Positions 13,501 to 25,812 of a stretch of 64,000 nucleotides of DNA are shown here, piece by piece (within the stretch, counting starts at the first letter, position 1; the number at the start of each line of letters is the position of its first letter). Where the stretch lies: assembly GCA_013396995.1 (NCBI GenBank), contig VWZP01005600.1, forward strand, positions 1,267,072 through 1,331,071, written 5' to 3'. The notes under the pieces were generated by a model. That model was given only the letters and a program-made list of their open reading frames with translations. It searched no databases and was not told the DNA's origin. This DNA is from Dicaeum eximium (lineage: Eukaryota > Chordata > Aves > Passeriformes > Dicaeidae). The position numbers were made by a program, and so were the translations under genes.

Positions 13501-16500
13501 ATCTTGTTTTCTTGGGGGCAATGCAGTGTGGATATGGTATTCCTCACAGAATGGCAGTGCTTCCCTTAAAGCTGATTTCCCCAGTCTTAGCAAATGAAAA
13601 CTGGAAATGTATAAAGATTAAACACAAGCTATGACACTTCGTATGCAATAAGGCACTTCCACAGAAGTTTGTCCTTGCATTCATCACTTTTATAGCTACA
13701 AAATGCTAGTTATGACACACATGAAGTACACACTAAATGTCTAACCTGGGAGACATGCCCATTTTTTGAAAGACTTCCTTCAAAAGTATGCTTAGGGAAC
13801 AAACCAAACCCAACCAAACTAAAAACCCCACAAAGTGTACCCTGGTCTGAAGAACTGGAAATAGAGACTAACTTTGACAATCTTGATTTTTAAAGAGGGC
13901 AGAGAACATCCTCAAATGCTTCAAAAATGTATAAATAAAACCCAACAGACTGGATAGTTATCCAGTAATAATAGCTGTAATGAAAACAATTTAGTGTGTT
14001 TATTTCTAGAGAGTCACTGTTTGGAGAAAAAGAGCAGGTAGCATATTTACACAACCTGATCCACAATTGTTTATTTCATGACTACTCTTGGTTTCCCACA
14101 GGACCCTGTAAAAGGAGAAGACTCATTAGCTCTGCATATCCTGCAGTAAGTGAACTTGAATACTGCCATTCATATTTATTGGCTGATCATTTAAAAAGCT
14201 TATAGCAAACAAAGAAACAAATGCAGGATTTACAATGCAATTTTAAAGCCCAGGAAACAGAAAACAGGAAACAGAAACTTCTACTGGACAAAGAAATCTC
14301 CTTCCTCTCCCTCTCCCCTGCCAGGAGTATTAAGAGGAATCATAGATGAAGAACTGCGTGATTTTTTTTTCTCTAGGAATTTCATTACAAGTCTCTATGT
14401 ATACTGTTGTGTATTTTCAGGCAACATTTTTTAAACAAGAGTTAATTCTACTAATTAGTCATAAGCAGGCCAAGCAGGCATTCCTTCAGCCAAGTGTTAT
14501 AAAAATTAACCTGTAAAATAATTAATTGAAACAAAGGTCTCTTACCTTTTAGATACATTCTGTGTTTTCACTATGCACATGGCTAGATCCCCAACAGCTC
14601 CATGTCTACATAGCTTCAGCTACTTGTACTCACAATCATTTAAAGTCTCTCTCTGGAGCACACAGTGGAATAAAAAAAAAGCCTTAAGAGAGACTTTTTT
14701 ATCCCCTGTTACAGGTGGGGTTCTGAACAACATTCTTACACTAAGTCCTCGTTTAACAGAGGAATCCAAAATGAGCTGTAATGCCCCAAGAGCAGTAGTG
14801 TGTAGTTGCTTTTGTGAAATATCTTGCATGGACTATTAGGGTTCAGACACTCTCCCCACTCTGCCAGACACTTTTCTTACTTAAAATGCAAACCCTGGGG
14901 CACTGCTCTCCCACAGGGATTTGTGCATTGCTAACTCAGCCAGTGTAGCTCCACTTCGATGGAATTTTGCTACTTTTTGAATAGCTTGGAAAATGTGTTG
15001 AGGGCTTGTACATATATTAATATGTTCCCCAACACCATGTTTAAAAATGCATAAGTGATCAGATGAAAGAAAACCTGCAATTTATCTACTTGTATCAATA
15101 TTATATCCCACAGGATATTTTTTCTCTGATTCCAACCGAACTGCTATACTCTTAACTCCAATACATATTCTGTCTGGAATTTACCCCCAGAATTTCAGTT
15201 CTTCCTCTACTTCCCTTTCCACTTCCTTGAAGAAACAACTGATGGTCTGTTAGTCTAGGTAACATTTGTTGTGGATTAGCTGATGGATTAACCCAGAGTT
15301 CCTTAGTTCAGTAAAAAGGGAAAAGTCCACACAACTCCCTCATTGGCAACACAAATTCTCCCTAGGCAGTAAACATCCAGCAAAGCAACTCTGTTCATGA
15401 GATACTTTTATATCACTTTGTACTCTACTGAAAAAATTAACATAAGCATGTCAATCATATCAAGTGGATGCAATTTGTCACTTTTTAAAATCAAAACTGT
15501 ATATAACTATTTAAAATTACTTTTGATCAAAACTTTATGCAACTATAATCAATGACTATGAGAGTCACTGAAGATTTAGATAACTACAAAGGCCATTGCA
15601 TTAATTTCAAGCATCACTTTTTTTTCCTAGACGACGTGGATTATTAAGATCTCAATTATACATTCATTATTAAACATTATAGACTGCTTAGATTTCACAC
15701 ACCATATCAGTAAAATGTTATCACTTAAGCTGTCACACCTGGCTCACGCAAATTAGTACTCTTAAATCTTTCTACTCTAAAGCATATAATTTAAAAAGGT
15801 CAATTACTTCCCTAAAGAGTTTTCGTCATTTGTTTTGTATTTTCAGAGAATTTCTAAGCCTCACTGCTTGTTTTTCTCTACACTTATCAGTAGCACTTAA
15901 GTTCTTCACTAATCAGCAGTGCACACATCCTCCAGTTATAGAAACCAATATGAGATATAATTTCCATAAGCATCAAGTACAGGTTCACTGCTTCATTGTC
16001 CCTCATTTCAGGCCAATGGGATTTGTGGCACTATTTCTCTTAGGTTCCTCTGAAAATTCTACCCATGTCCCACAGGAGCCTTTGCTATTTGCTCTTTAAA
16101 ATAGCATTTCTGTTTTCCATTTTTTTCTGTTCTGCTCCACAAAAATCCACTCCAAACAGATCAATGCTATGTGATCACATGGAGACAGATCTATCAGCAG
16201 GATTTCCAGGACAACATGGAAGCTTAGGTTATCAAGCAACAAATGAACAGATGGTCCTGTCATTCCTTATTTCAGAAAACGTGATTGCAGTGATAACATC
16301 TGCTAATAAGCCTTTCTTGAGTATCCTTTAGAAAGTCAGCAAGCAATGGTGTTAGAAATGAAAGATCAAATTGGGTCAGACATGCTCTTCTCAAGGTGCA
16401 CTGTAGCTTTCATAAAGGTAATAGCAAAATGGATTGAATGTTCACTCCACATCAGCTGCTCTCAAAGGACTGAAAATATGTGAAGGATGCAGCACACAAG

Positions 16501-18808
16501 ATGTGTGGATTAGAAGGGAGAAGTACCTGTCCTATGTAGAATGCTCATCAGCATGGAAATGTCCCCGGGTTTATTGTTTGGTGTTGTCCCAGCTTTTTTA
16601 TTTTCTGAGTTTTTAGGGCAGGTTTAAAATATTTTTTTCTACTGCTAGAATGACTGAAAGTCTTTAAAGGAGAGAGAGGAATCTGAACTCCAAACGTCTC
16701 TGTAAATGTGTTACACTATAAGGTACTTTAATAATTATACTATTTGACTATTATAAAAACAAGTCTACATAGTATTACAAAGAGCAGCTGAAATTAAAAA
16801 AAAAGTATTTGAAAACAATTCACTTTCATTTAAAATTTAGCCTATCAGTGATTATTTAATAGACTTTCCATCTTTTAATATTATGATGCAATCAGACTTT
16901 CAAGGTATTAGACAACTACCAGATGAGTAAGATTTTCAAAACTCCCAGCTGTTAATTTCCACAAAATTCCATGGGCTTAGTCATCTTTGTACTTGCATAG
17001 TTAGATAGGCAATTGTTCTCAACACATGATCATTCAGCTTTATTTTACAATGAATTGCTCTTATTATAGGGGTGAGGAGCTAGTGGTGAATTTCAATTTT
17101 TATTGTTTTTTTCATGATTAAGATGTCATTTACATTCTACCCTACCTCTTTTGTTATGTTGTATGGCAGAGAGAAGGCTAATACAGTTATTTCTTCCAAA
17201 GTATTGTAAATACAATGGGATGAATTACAAGCTTAATTTTGTTTAGTTACCACAACTTGTGGAGGGTAGGATGGAAGGCTGCTGAGCTTGTTTGTGAGAT
17301 CATAAAACTTGAAATGGTAATAAGTAAGCTTATAATCTGCTATTCTCTTTACATAAGATAGTGAAGCCCAGGATGTTCAGTGAGCTGTGAAATACAAACC
17401 CCAGCAGATATAATATCAAAAGAGGCTTTTTTAAAGAACATACTTTCACTTTTCTGGAACTGTTTACAGTGCACTCATGGGTTGTGGAAGACAAATAAAA
17501 GTATGTAAAACAGTGTGTTATTGTTATGCTACACAACTTTAAAAAAATGTTTAAAATAGACTACTTTAGAATTCTGTTGCAATACTTTTTCTGAATGTTA
17601 ATATATTCATGAATATATATGTAAACAGTCAGATATCTTGAACTATTTATAAAGTAGTAATACTTTACTAGGGAAATATCATCTTCATTATATTACCATG
17701 AAATGCAATCTGATTAATTTATTTACTTAATAACCTCTTTTGGAATTAGGTGCCTCAATTACAGTCATTACAATCCAAAACAACAGGTAAATAAAGACAA
17801 TAAAATACATGAGTCCTAAATCAAACCTTGGTGATTGCAAGCCCAAGCTCCCACTCAATGAAATAGGTGGAAAGGTGTTGGTTAGAGCTGGGTCAGACTA
17901 GAAAGCCCTTCAAACACAGTAAGAGAACTAAACCCAACAAGGTGATGCCAAAAGAAGCAAATCTCCAAATACCAAGAGCCAGAATTTCCTGACAAGCTCC
18001 AGCTGCTGTGGTGGACACTCCTAGAGGGGCTCCAAAATCCCTGCAGTCACCACAGTCCTGTTTCCAGGCTGACCAGGGCACTGCCAGGTGTGCAGAGGAG
18101 CATTCAGAGCTTTCCCCTGGCCTCCCAAAGTTGTTTAATCTATTAAAATCTCCACACACAGGGCCTCAGGGAGCAGTTGTTGGTGATGCTCGTTCCTCAG
18201 GTGTGGCCACACAGCTCCCAGGCAGCACAGCACCAGCACTGTTGGGACAGACGGGAGCTCCAGCCTGCTTTGGGTGCAGCACAAACAGGACTCTGCTCAC
18301 CCACCCACATAAAGCAAAGAGTGTTTTCAGTTTATTTGAATATGCACAGTCTGAACTGAAGGAAACTAAAAAAAAAGAAAATAGGCATTTTCAGAAAAGT
18401 TGCACATTTGCATTTCAGAGTTCCCACCTATCAGTCAGAGACAAGCAAGGAGACCCTTGTTTTGAATTTTAAAAAAGCACAAAGTACTAGATATCTTAAG
18501 GCATTTTATGGAGTAGATATGCTTATTTCTAATATACACTTATTTCTAATAGCCATCTGTTTCATGAAAGATAAATTCTTTACCAGCCTATATTAACAAT
18601 AATTGTTTACATTTTGTGGAATTACACTTTAAAGTTTCACTTATGCAGACACATGGAAGAAAATGTGGTTGTTCCTTCTAAATTATGCTTAGCTATAGAC
18701 TAATAGAAATAATGAGAGATTTCAGTCTTTTTTCTTTCTTTTTAACTTAAAATTGATAAATATCTCCCAGACATCATTATTTTTAACATGAAATAAATTA
18801 AGATGTGC
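10552..18808. other. Anonymous AT-rich noncoding DNA
   Basis: No gene is supported across about 8 kb. A 109-codon frame at 10782-11111 lies in AT-rich sequence full of TTAA/ATTA cores and looks more like a conserved noncoding stretch than a protein. A small GC-richer patch lies at about 12050-12200. A larger one at about 17960-18310 holds the longest frame of the window (154 codons, 18008-18472), which has low complexity and no domain. An 18-bp perfect palindrome (ATATATTCATGAATATAT) lies at 17601-17618. No tRNA, snoRNA or known microRNA precursor was recognised. Confidence 0.55.
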
Positions 18809-18878
18809 TTGAGCAGGGAGGTTGGACTAGATGACCTCAGTGGTCCCTTCAAATCCTAACCATTTTGTGAATCATTGA
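18809..18878 (+). mobile_element. CR1 LINE 3' terminal fragment
   Basis: The sequence has the diagnostic CR1 3' end: a GAGCAGGGAGGTTGGACTAG block, then ATGACCTCAGTGGTCCCTTC and AAATCCTAACCATTTTGTGA. It finishes in a decayed ATTCTGTGA-type terminal repeat (TTTTGTGAATCATTGA). CR1 is the dominant non-LTR retrotransposon of birds and other reptiles. Copies are normally 5'-truncated, and this one keeps only about 70 bp of 3' UTR. It is a dead fragment without coding capacity and is the clearest single marker that the window is avian or reptilian. Confidence 0.9.
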
Positions 18879-19689
18879 CATATAACACCAAATGGAAATG
18901 CAGCATCTGAAATAAGTTCCTTCATTCTTTCTTAAAACAGATTACATACCTGTAACAAAGGGTAACCTAGAGAGATCCCCAAATTAATGACTCACACATT
19001 TTATAAGATGGGAGACTAATGTTTGTCTTCTTTCACTCTTAAATTTATTAAAAGAAAAAACAGCTCACTGTGATCCTCAGTCTGACAGTGTCAATGCTCT
19101 AATGGTACTTAATACACTTTTCCACTCCAAGTCAGAGAAGTGCTGAAGCACTCAGCTGAACTGGGGCCAATATACAATAATCAATAACAGATTTTCTCAT
19201 CTGCACAGTCCATTAATAAAAGAGTACTGAAGGAGGAGGGTAAGTACACTGCCCTGCTGCTGTGTGTCATTAGCAGATTTAGGTCACAGGAAAGACTCCT
19301 GGAAAATGAAACAGCATAAACTTGGCTACACCCTAGGTACAGATCCAAGGAGAAAACATTGCAGGCCACCTGCAAGAAAGCATTCCTTCTCTTTAAACAG
19401 TTTGCCATTCTGGCTAAAATTCCACAGCATTCTATAAATATCTTTTCAGAAAGATTTTTTGTGATCAATGATTAAATGAGGAGTTATATGTAAGAAGAAT
19501 TACATTTACATGCAAAATAGGTACTGATAAGGTTTTATTCCAAGCTAGTGAAGAAGACTTAGCAGATGCTTCAAATATTCTTAGGGATAATATAGCTCCA
19601 ACAATAGATTTGGGAACCACTGATGGCTCCTCAATTAAGAGAACCTGAAAGATAGATATCCAGCTAAACAGAAAACAGGAATACCTTGG

Positions 19690-19737
19690 TAATAATAATA
19701 ATAACAGTAATAGTAATAATAATAATAGTAATAATAT
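19690..19737. repeat. Imperfect AAT trinucleotide microsatellite
   Basis: A run of TAA/AAT triplets is interrupted by CAG and TAG variants (for example AACAGTAATAGTAATAAT). The interruptions suggest an ageing array. Confidence 0.9.
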
Positions 19738-21939
19738 TCCACCATTTCAAAAATATTTGAGTGCAGTTGAAGATTTTAATGCCACCTAATACTGATTAAA
19801 GAAAAAAAATTTCTAAGGTTCATTCACATCAGCCAAATTGGAGAATGCTTTAAGTCCAATTTTCAGAGATAACAAAAATATTTCCACTGCTAAAACCCCC
19901 TTGATATTACTGCTAATAAAATTTAACAGATGGAAAACTTCATTAAATTTTGTTTAAAGTGTTACCCTAGATGTAATAGTAAATTCTCGCAGACTATTCT
20001 TAGAAAGGCAGAAATATGACAGGACAACAGGTCATTAGAGTGTTCCTAATTCATTCCAATTCACAGAGGAATGCATCCCGGTTTCCAACATGAGAATCCA
20101 ATCTACTTGATGTGTAGCTGAGCTGAAATGAAATCACAGCAGCAGCAAACTGACATTGTCTATTTTGCTAAATACAGAAGTACTATAAAAATGGCTTATC
20201 TCTGTTTTTCTTAAATAGTGGTGGGTTCTATTTATCAAAACACATGTTATGGAGTAGATCTGAGCTAGACCTCTTTTGTTTGACAGCTACAGTCTGGTTT
20301 GGTCTACACTTACACCTAGGAAAGTTATTACTCTGAGATATCTATGGATTTGTCACTGAGACTACATTTTAATACATACCTGTTTGCTGTGATTTATACA
20401 GGATAATCAATATTCATATTAGACACCACAAATGCAGTGAGTTACTATGAATTGTAACAAGCTCTAGGAGAATCCCAGTTCAGATTACAGTTCTGCCTGT
20501 GTAATACTGTGAAGACTTTAATAACATTAGCAGAAACCTGAAGTGAAAGTAGCACATTCTTGGAGCTGGACTCAAACTGCCCTCTTAAATGTTCTTCCCA
20601 TTTTTAAGTTGATTCTCTGAAGAAAATATTCAAAACCATTTTTATTTATGGTGTACCATGCAAGAATATATCACACTCTTATTTAATACAGCAAATGAAG
20701 CCAGTAAAACTCTTTTGAAGAATTTTTTTAATGTGGATTTTCCATGGGACTTTGGCTTTTAAAGACTTAAGCGGCTTTGTACATTCTTCCTCTGTTTGCC
20801 ATATAGAAAGTATAGGATTTTTAATAACTATCCACTAAAACTTTGCATGCCCAGATAACTAAACTGCTTTTATATCAACCCATCTACTCTGGGCTCAGTA
20901 TAACATAACACTCAACTCCATATATAAGGCTCTTCAAAGTTCTCCGGTGGGTGATTTCCCATCTGTCCTTTTTGCATTATTAAAACAACAGTATGTTAGT
21001 AGTAAATATTATTATTAGCAGCTATAAGCAGTCTTTCCCTATACACAGGATAGCAGAGCACAAACACACATTTATTGGTATTTTCTGCTCTCACTCTTCA
21101 AGTACAGGTGTGGAGTTAGCACTGAGCAATTTACAGTGTCCTGAACTGTGTATTAGTGTATCTAATACATATTTAAGACCTTGACAGAAAATATAATTTT
21201 GATAAACAAGACCTAAAGATGAACAGAGACATAATCACATGTTTATTGCAGAATCAACTCATTCCCACAAAAGCAAATGTGTCTGTGTCACTGAATTCCA
21301 GTCAGGATTTAAAGCTCTTATTTCTGTATACACCAACTGTAAAAGCCAATTTGCTGTATTATGATGCAGGAGATGAACTGGGGAAGAGACCTTGCTTTCT
21401 AAACCATGTTTCTAGATCTCCATATGTTTTTTTATGGCAATGTTAGATTAAATATGATGACTAAATGAAAGAACCTCTGAGAAAACACATTGGATTCCTT
21501 ACTTATTAATTTCTTAAATATTAGGGTTTTCTCCTGTGCTGCAAGCTAGAAGACAGTTTTTATATATAATAAGATAAATGTTTGTAATTTAACTAGACTA
21601 TAATAATTAGACAAATATGCTCATTAGAAGAATATACATTTAAACCAAATTCATACTCATGCAAACCCACTTCAGCCTCAATAATATACCATTTATAGAG
21701 CAAACCACCCAGAATATTCTGCAATAGAACACTGAACTTGCTTAATCTTAAACTATCCTATCTTGGGTCACATAAGAGACTAAAACACTGAAATTCACCT
21801 TGAATATTAGTACATTACTAGCCCTTTTTATGACCTGACATTTTAACAGTACAATCTAAATGCTATCAGTAAATATTAGTGAAAGTGTATCCTTGATCTG
21901 CACTTATTTTAGTTCACTAAAGGTCCCATTTGTTTTTAT

Positions 21940-21979
21940 TGAGGTTAATGGATCTGAGAATACAGATCCATTAACCTCA
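21940..21979. repeat. Perfect inverted repeat (17-bp stem, 6-nt loop)
   Basis: The left arm at 21940-21956 reads TGAGGTTAATGGATCTG. The right arm at 21963-21979 is its exact reverse complement. The 6-nt spacer is AGAATA. Pairing stops abruptly on both sides. It could form a DNA cruciform or RNA hairpin, but nothing shows that it is expressed. Confidence 0.9.
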
Positions 21980-22530
21980 GAATTTTTAAATGTTAAATCA
22001 GCAGCTTTAAATAAATGTTAACATGAGGCAGCAATTACTGATACTGTAATCCCAACTGGAGGGCAAAGTTTGGAGCACAGGCTCCCGAGAATGTGTTAAA
22101 CAACCCAAACTCCTTTATTACTAAGATGTAAAAAAAAGACCCAAACAATACAAAGCTGAATATTCTCTGGAGATACAAGCACTAAAAGCATATTTCCTTA
22201 AATGAAAAATAGAACCATGCAGCATTTCACTGAGGGCTTACATATCTGCTAATTCATCTGCTATTATGGCTTTGAACAATTGTCTTAATGCAAAAATTGT
22301 GTCTGCAAAGTGATAATTTACACACTCACCCCGTGGTTGTTATTACTTTCGAAATTAACATGTCACAATCAGCACTTATGAAAGAAAGTTTTTTATCTCC
22401 CAAATGATGATTATATAGTATTTAAACAGCTTGACATTCAAAAGCAGGGTTTATTGCAGACCAACTATTTGATATCCATGGCAATTTCTACAGGGAAGAA
22501 CAGCTCTCAGGGAAGTTGGAGCTTTATCAT

Positions 22531-22565
22531 TTGTGAGAACTGTGAGTTCTCACAATTGTGAGAAC
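22531..22565. repeat. Clustered TTGTGAGAAC direct and inverted repeats
   Basis: TTGTGAGAACT (22531-22541) is followed after GTG by its exact reverse complement AGTTCTCACAA (22545-22555), and then by a direct copy TTGTGAGAAC (22556-22565). The second and third units together form a perfect 20-bp palindrome at 22546-22565. This is a small local rearrangement in noncoding DNA. Confidence 0.88.
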
Positions 22566-25082
22566 ACACACTTATGATTAGATAGGGGGTATTTCAAATT
22601 CAGTGACAAGGCAGTCTTTAAGGGAATACACCTGCTTTTTAGCTACTAAAAATATAATCTATTTTTCTACTAGCAGCATGTATTGACTGATAATAAACCA
22701 ACAGAAAGTAATGGCTTTTCCTAGAGACACATATTGAGTCAACAGGGTTTTTTACAGTTGTGCCACCCTCTGAATTGCATTTACAATCATCATGGTCACA
22801 CAGGCCTGAGCCACAGTAGTCGCCCTACAGACTATTTCCAGTTCTCACAGGAGAGGACAAACACTGCAGATGGTGTGAGAGCTAACCAGGGCTATTCCAT
22901 GTGGGAAGAACACAGAATAGCACTAAGAAGACACTTGAGTACCATGGATAGGCCAAAACAAGTGTTCATCATGTTAACATGCTTACAAATTGTTCCAAAC
23001 ATAAAAAGGAGAAACAAAGAGAAACTCATTGTTAACAAATGGCATCTTCACATTCTTCTGTTATACACAATCAACCTGCCTTCTAACATCATCTGTCAGC
23101 ACACAGGACTCTTACTTTAGGTTGAATTAGCTTCATTCCTGAGCAAGGGGAGAGTGGTACCTGTGCATGTTCAAATGGGAGGAACATTTCCAGGCAAACC
23201 CATATGTGGTGTCAAAGGTTTGTGCTGGACCTCTCTGCCTTAGGTTTCATTCGGAACACATGTTTGGTCTCATTCCAGCTCTTTAATTGTTCACCTCCCT
23301 GTCAATCACACCAACAGTATGTTTTACATTATATCACCATGCCTTAAGTTGTTTTTTTTTAAGTGAGGTACCATTTCAAAACTGCCGTATAGACTGTGAT
23401 CTCCCACAGTGAAAACTTTTGATTTTATTATTATACAGTATAAGGGATGAGCCTGGATGAATAAAAACCATACACAAGCCACTTGACAACCTTGCACAGT
23501 AGGTCATCACAGGAAAAGTAAATTAATTTTGTGAGCTTCCTGGTGTAGAGCAGACATTCAGCTAAACAAACAGTATGATCACAGAATAAAGACACTTACC
23601 TTGATGTATATTCTTTGAAGAAAACATTGGCCAGTGCCTATAATGAACACAATGAAATAATTAAAAAAACTCCAACTTACAAAAAGCCTCATTTCCACTT
23701 TAACCTTACAGAGATGAGGCACAGAAATAGTACTTTATATTTTGAGTACATGGGCTGCTTTATTCTAGAAGCTCAGGGGCCAGCTTCAGTAGAGAAGAAT
23801 AATCAGGGAGGAAGAGATATTTGCTGGTTTCAGTCTTTTCCATTAGCTGGTCATGGAGGGCACCTTTTCAAATTTTCAGTATTTATGAAACAATGTCTTC
23901 ATATTAGTCTAACAGCTTCATTTTGAAGGAAAGCATCCACTTACGAAGTGTTTCCTCCCTCAAGGAAAAAAAAATACACCAAACCACAACACAATCAGTT
24001 ACTTGCTTTCTAACAGGCTATACAGGCATTCACTGCTAGTCTTGACAATAGTGCACTCCTACAAGCTCATGTATCTTATTACTACCTTAGGTATTTACTA
24101 GCCTCTCAAGTCTCAGCAAAATCCCAATAATTTAGTCTTTAAACCCACAATGACTGATAATAAAAAATATAATTCTATAAGCATCACTACGAGAAAGAAA
24201 CAAAGCAATAAAGAAGCCAACCCAGCCTTCTCCATAAGAACACATCCTCAGCCAGAGTTCCACAGGCAAGAACACAGAACAGTTTCTTAAAAAGATAACA
24301 CAACCACTCCATAGCACTCAGACAGCAGAGAAAACCTCAACAGTAATTTCAGAATACATTTTATTTAGGTAACCCTTTTCCAAAATAAATACTGAAACTA
24401 ATCATTCACTTCAACCCAGATTTCAGTGACCAGCACTGACATAAAATCATGGCTGATATAAAATCTATCCAATATTATCTTTGGAAATTTATCTACACAC
24501 TCATTATGCACAGACTGAGACTGGAACCAAACTCAGTTGAAATAACTTATGATGACATTATGGACAAATAGGGCCCACAGGAGTAGTCTGTATATAGAAA
24601 CCACACATCATAGTAAGTTGAATATATTTGATGTCAAACCAGTGCCTGCTACACATAAAGGAAAAAAAAAAAACCAACCTCTACTCTATTGTACTTTTGT
24701 ACTTTTAAGAGAAAAGTTTGTATGCAGGAAATTACTTCAATCCCCTTTGCATCTCCTTGCAGGCCCAGAACAGAGAGTAACACTTCGTTGATAATGAACA
24801 AACCAAGTAAATCAAGCCTAATAAAAAACCACTGGCTGTTTGACATTATCTGTAATTAAAGTTAAACTGGAATGGGAGTCTGTTTCTTCACACAACTCCC
24901 TCTCACTCCCCTTCACCCCAATCAACTAAAGCACAGTGCTGAAGTCATCCTCTGACTGGGGATCTTCACACTGATAAGTAAAAGTCCTAATTACAAAAGG
25001 TGCTGTAAAATAGGTGCAGTTGCTACCTAGTCCTTGTACATGATATAGGAGAAAGTGAGCTTGCACAAAGGAAAAAGGGTGA

Positions 25083-25219
25083 GATCACAGAATATTCTGA
25101 GTTTGAAGGGCTCCATAAGGGTCATTAAGTCCAGCTCTTAAGTGAGTGGCCCATACAGGTGTCTACCTCACAACTGTGGTGTTATTAGCACCATGCTCTA
25201 ACCAGCTGAGCTGATCTGG
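25083..25219 (-). mobile_element. tRNA-Ile-derived SINE with CR1-like tail (TguSINE1-type)
   Basis: Read on the minus strand, the element starts with a tRNA-like head (25219 down to 25147). It matches tRNA-Ile(AAU): CAGCTCAGCTGGTTAGAGC for the D-arm and A box, GGTGCTAATAACACC for the anticodon arm with AAT preserved, and a decayed B box (AGGTAGACACC), ending in ATGGGCCA. Then comes a CR1-like tail: CTGGACTTAATGACC, GAGCCCTTCAAACTC and AGAATATTCTGTGA. A tRNA-Ile head joined to a CR1 3' end is the structure of the TguSINE1 family described in passerines, which is thought to use CR1 machinery in trans. Substitutions in the B box and tail show an old, inactive copy. No clear target-site duplication was found. 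It is not a functional tRNA gene, because the T-arm is disrupted. Confidence 0.88.
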
Positions 25220-25812
25220 AGGTACCTTTCATACCACTCAATACCCCCATCATAGAATGTTAAATATAACCCATTTGTAAGCAGTACCTGTTATATTTTG
25301 TAGGATGAGTTGCAATGTAAAGGTGTTTGATGGCAGCACTGCAGACTTGCCTCCTTACTCATACAGCCCACAGAGTAAAACACTCTGCCAAACCAAAACA
25401 ACTTGGTCTGGCAGCAGTTTCAGAGCCACCAACCACACCATTGCTAGTTTCTCTCTTGAAAGTCAAGTGGATATTTGGTAAAACTAACATCTACTCATTC
25501 CACTGGTGATATTTCCACTAGCTTTCAGAAGGTATTTCACAGAGTATCTGCAGTATTAAAAGAGGTCTTGAGAAATACACTTGAAGGCAAGCAGGAGAGG
25601 ATGGAGACAGTATTCCCACACTGATAATACAGACAGCAGAGAGCATGAACATTGTGTTAAGTAATTCCCTTGAACCACCTGCACCTTCAAAATACAGTGA
25701 TTAATCTAGGAAAGGAACTTCTTACTGAACATTTCTGGAGATGTTGCTTTGCCAGAAAAGTTTAAAGCATGAGATTCAACACGAATGTCTGGTGAGGGTT
25801 CTGTTGTGAATG
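25220..25812. other. Anonymous noncoding DNA between SINE and LTR-like block
   Basis: No gene or repeat was recognised in this interval. A 60-codon frame at 25327-25509 has no domain. Confidence 0.55.

Larger units (their letters stand above)
18879..25082. other. Anonymous AT-rich noncoding DNA with small repeats
   Basis: No gene is supported. The stretch contains an AAT microsatellite (19690-19737), a perfect 17-bp-stem hairpin (21940-21979) and a cluster of TTGTGAGAAC repeats (22531-22565), listed separately. The open frames (up to 128 codons at 22734-23120) show no domain. The rest shows nothing recognisable. Confidence 0.55.

Noticed and set aside
18008..18472. The longest open frame of the window (154 codons).
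   Set aside because: Low-complexity, proline/serine/glutamine-rich composition from a GC-richer patch, with no domain, no plausible splice or promoter context, and other frames overlapping it.
25147..25219. A minus-strand tRNA-Ile(AAU)-like sequence as a real tRNA gene.
   Set aside because: The B box and T-arm are disrupted and the sequence continues directly into a CR1-like tail, so it is the head of a SINE.
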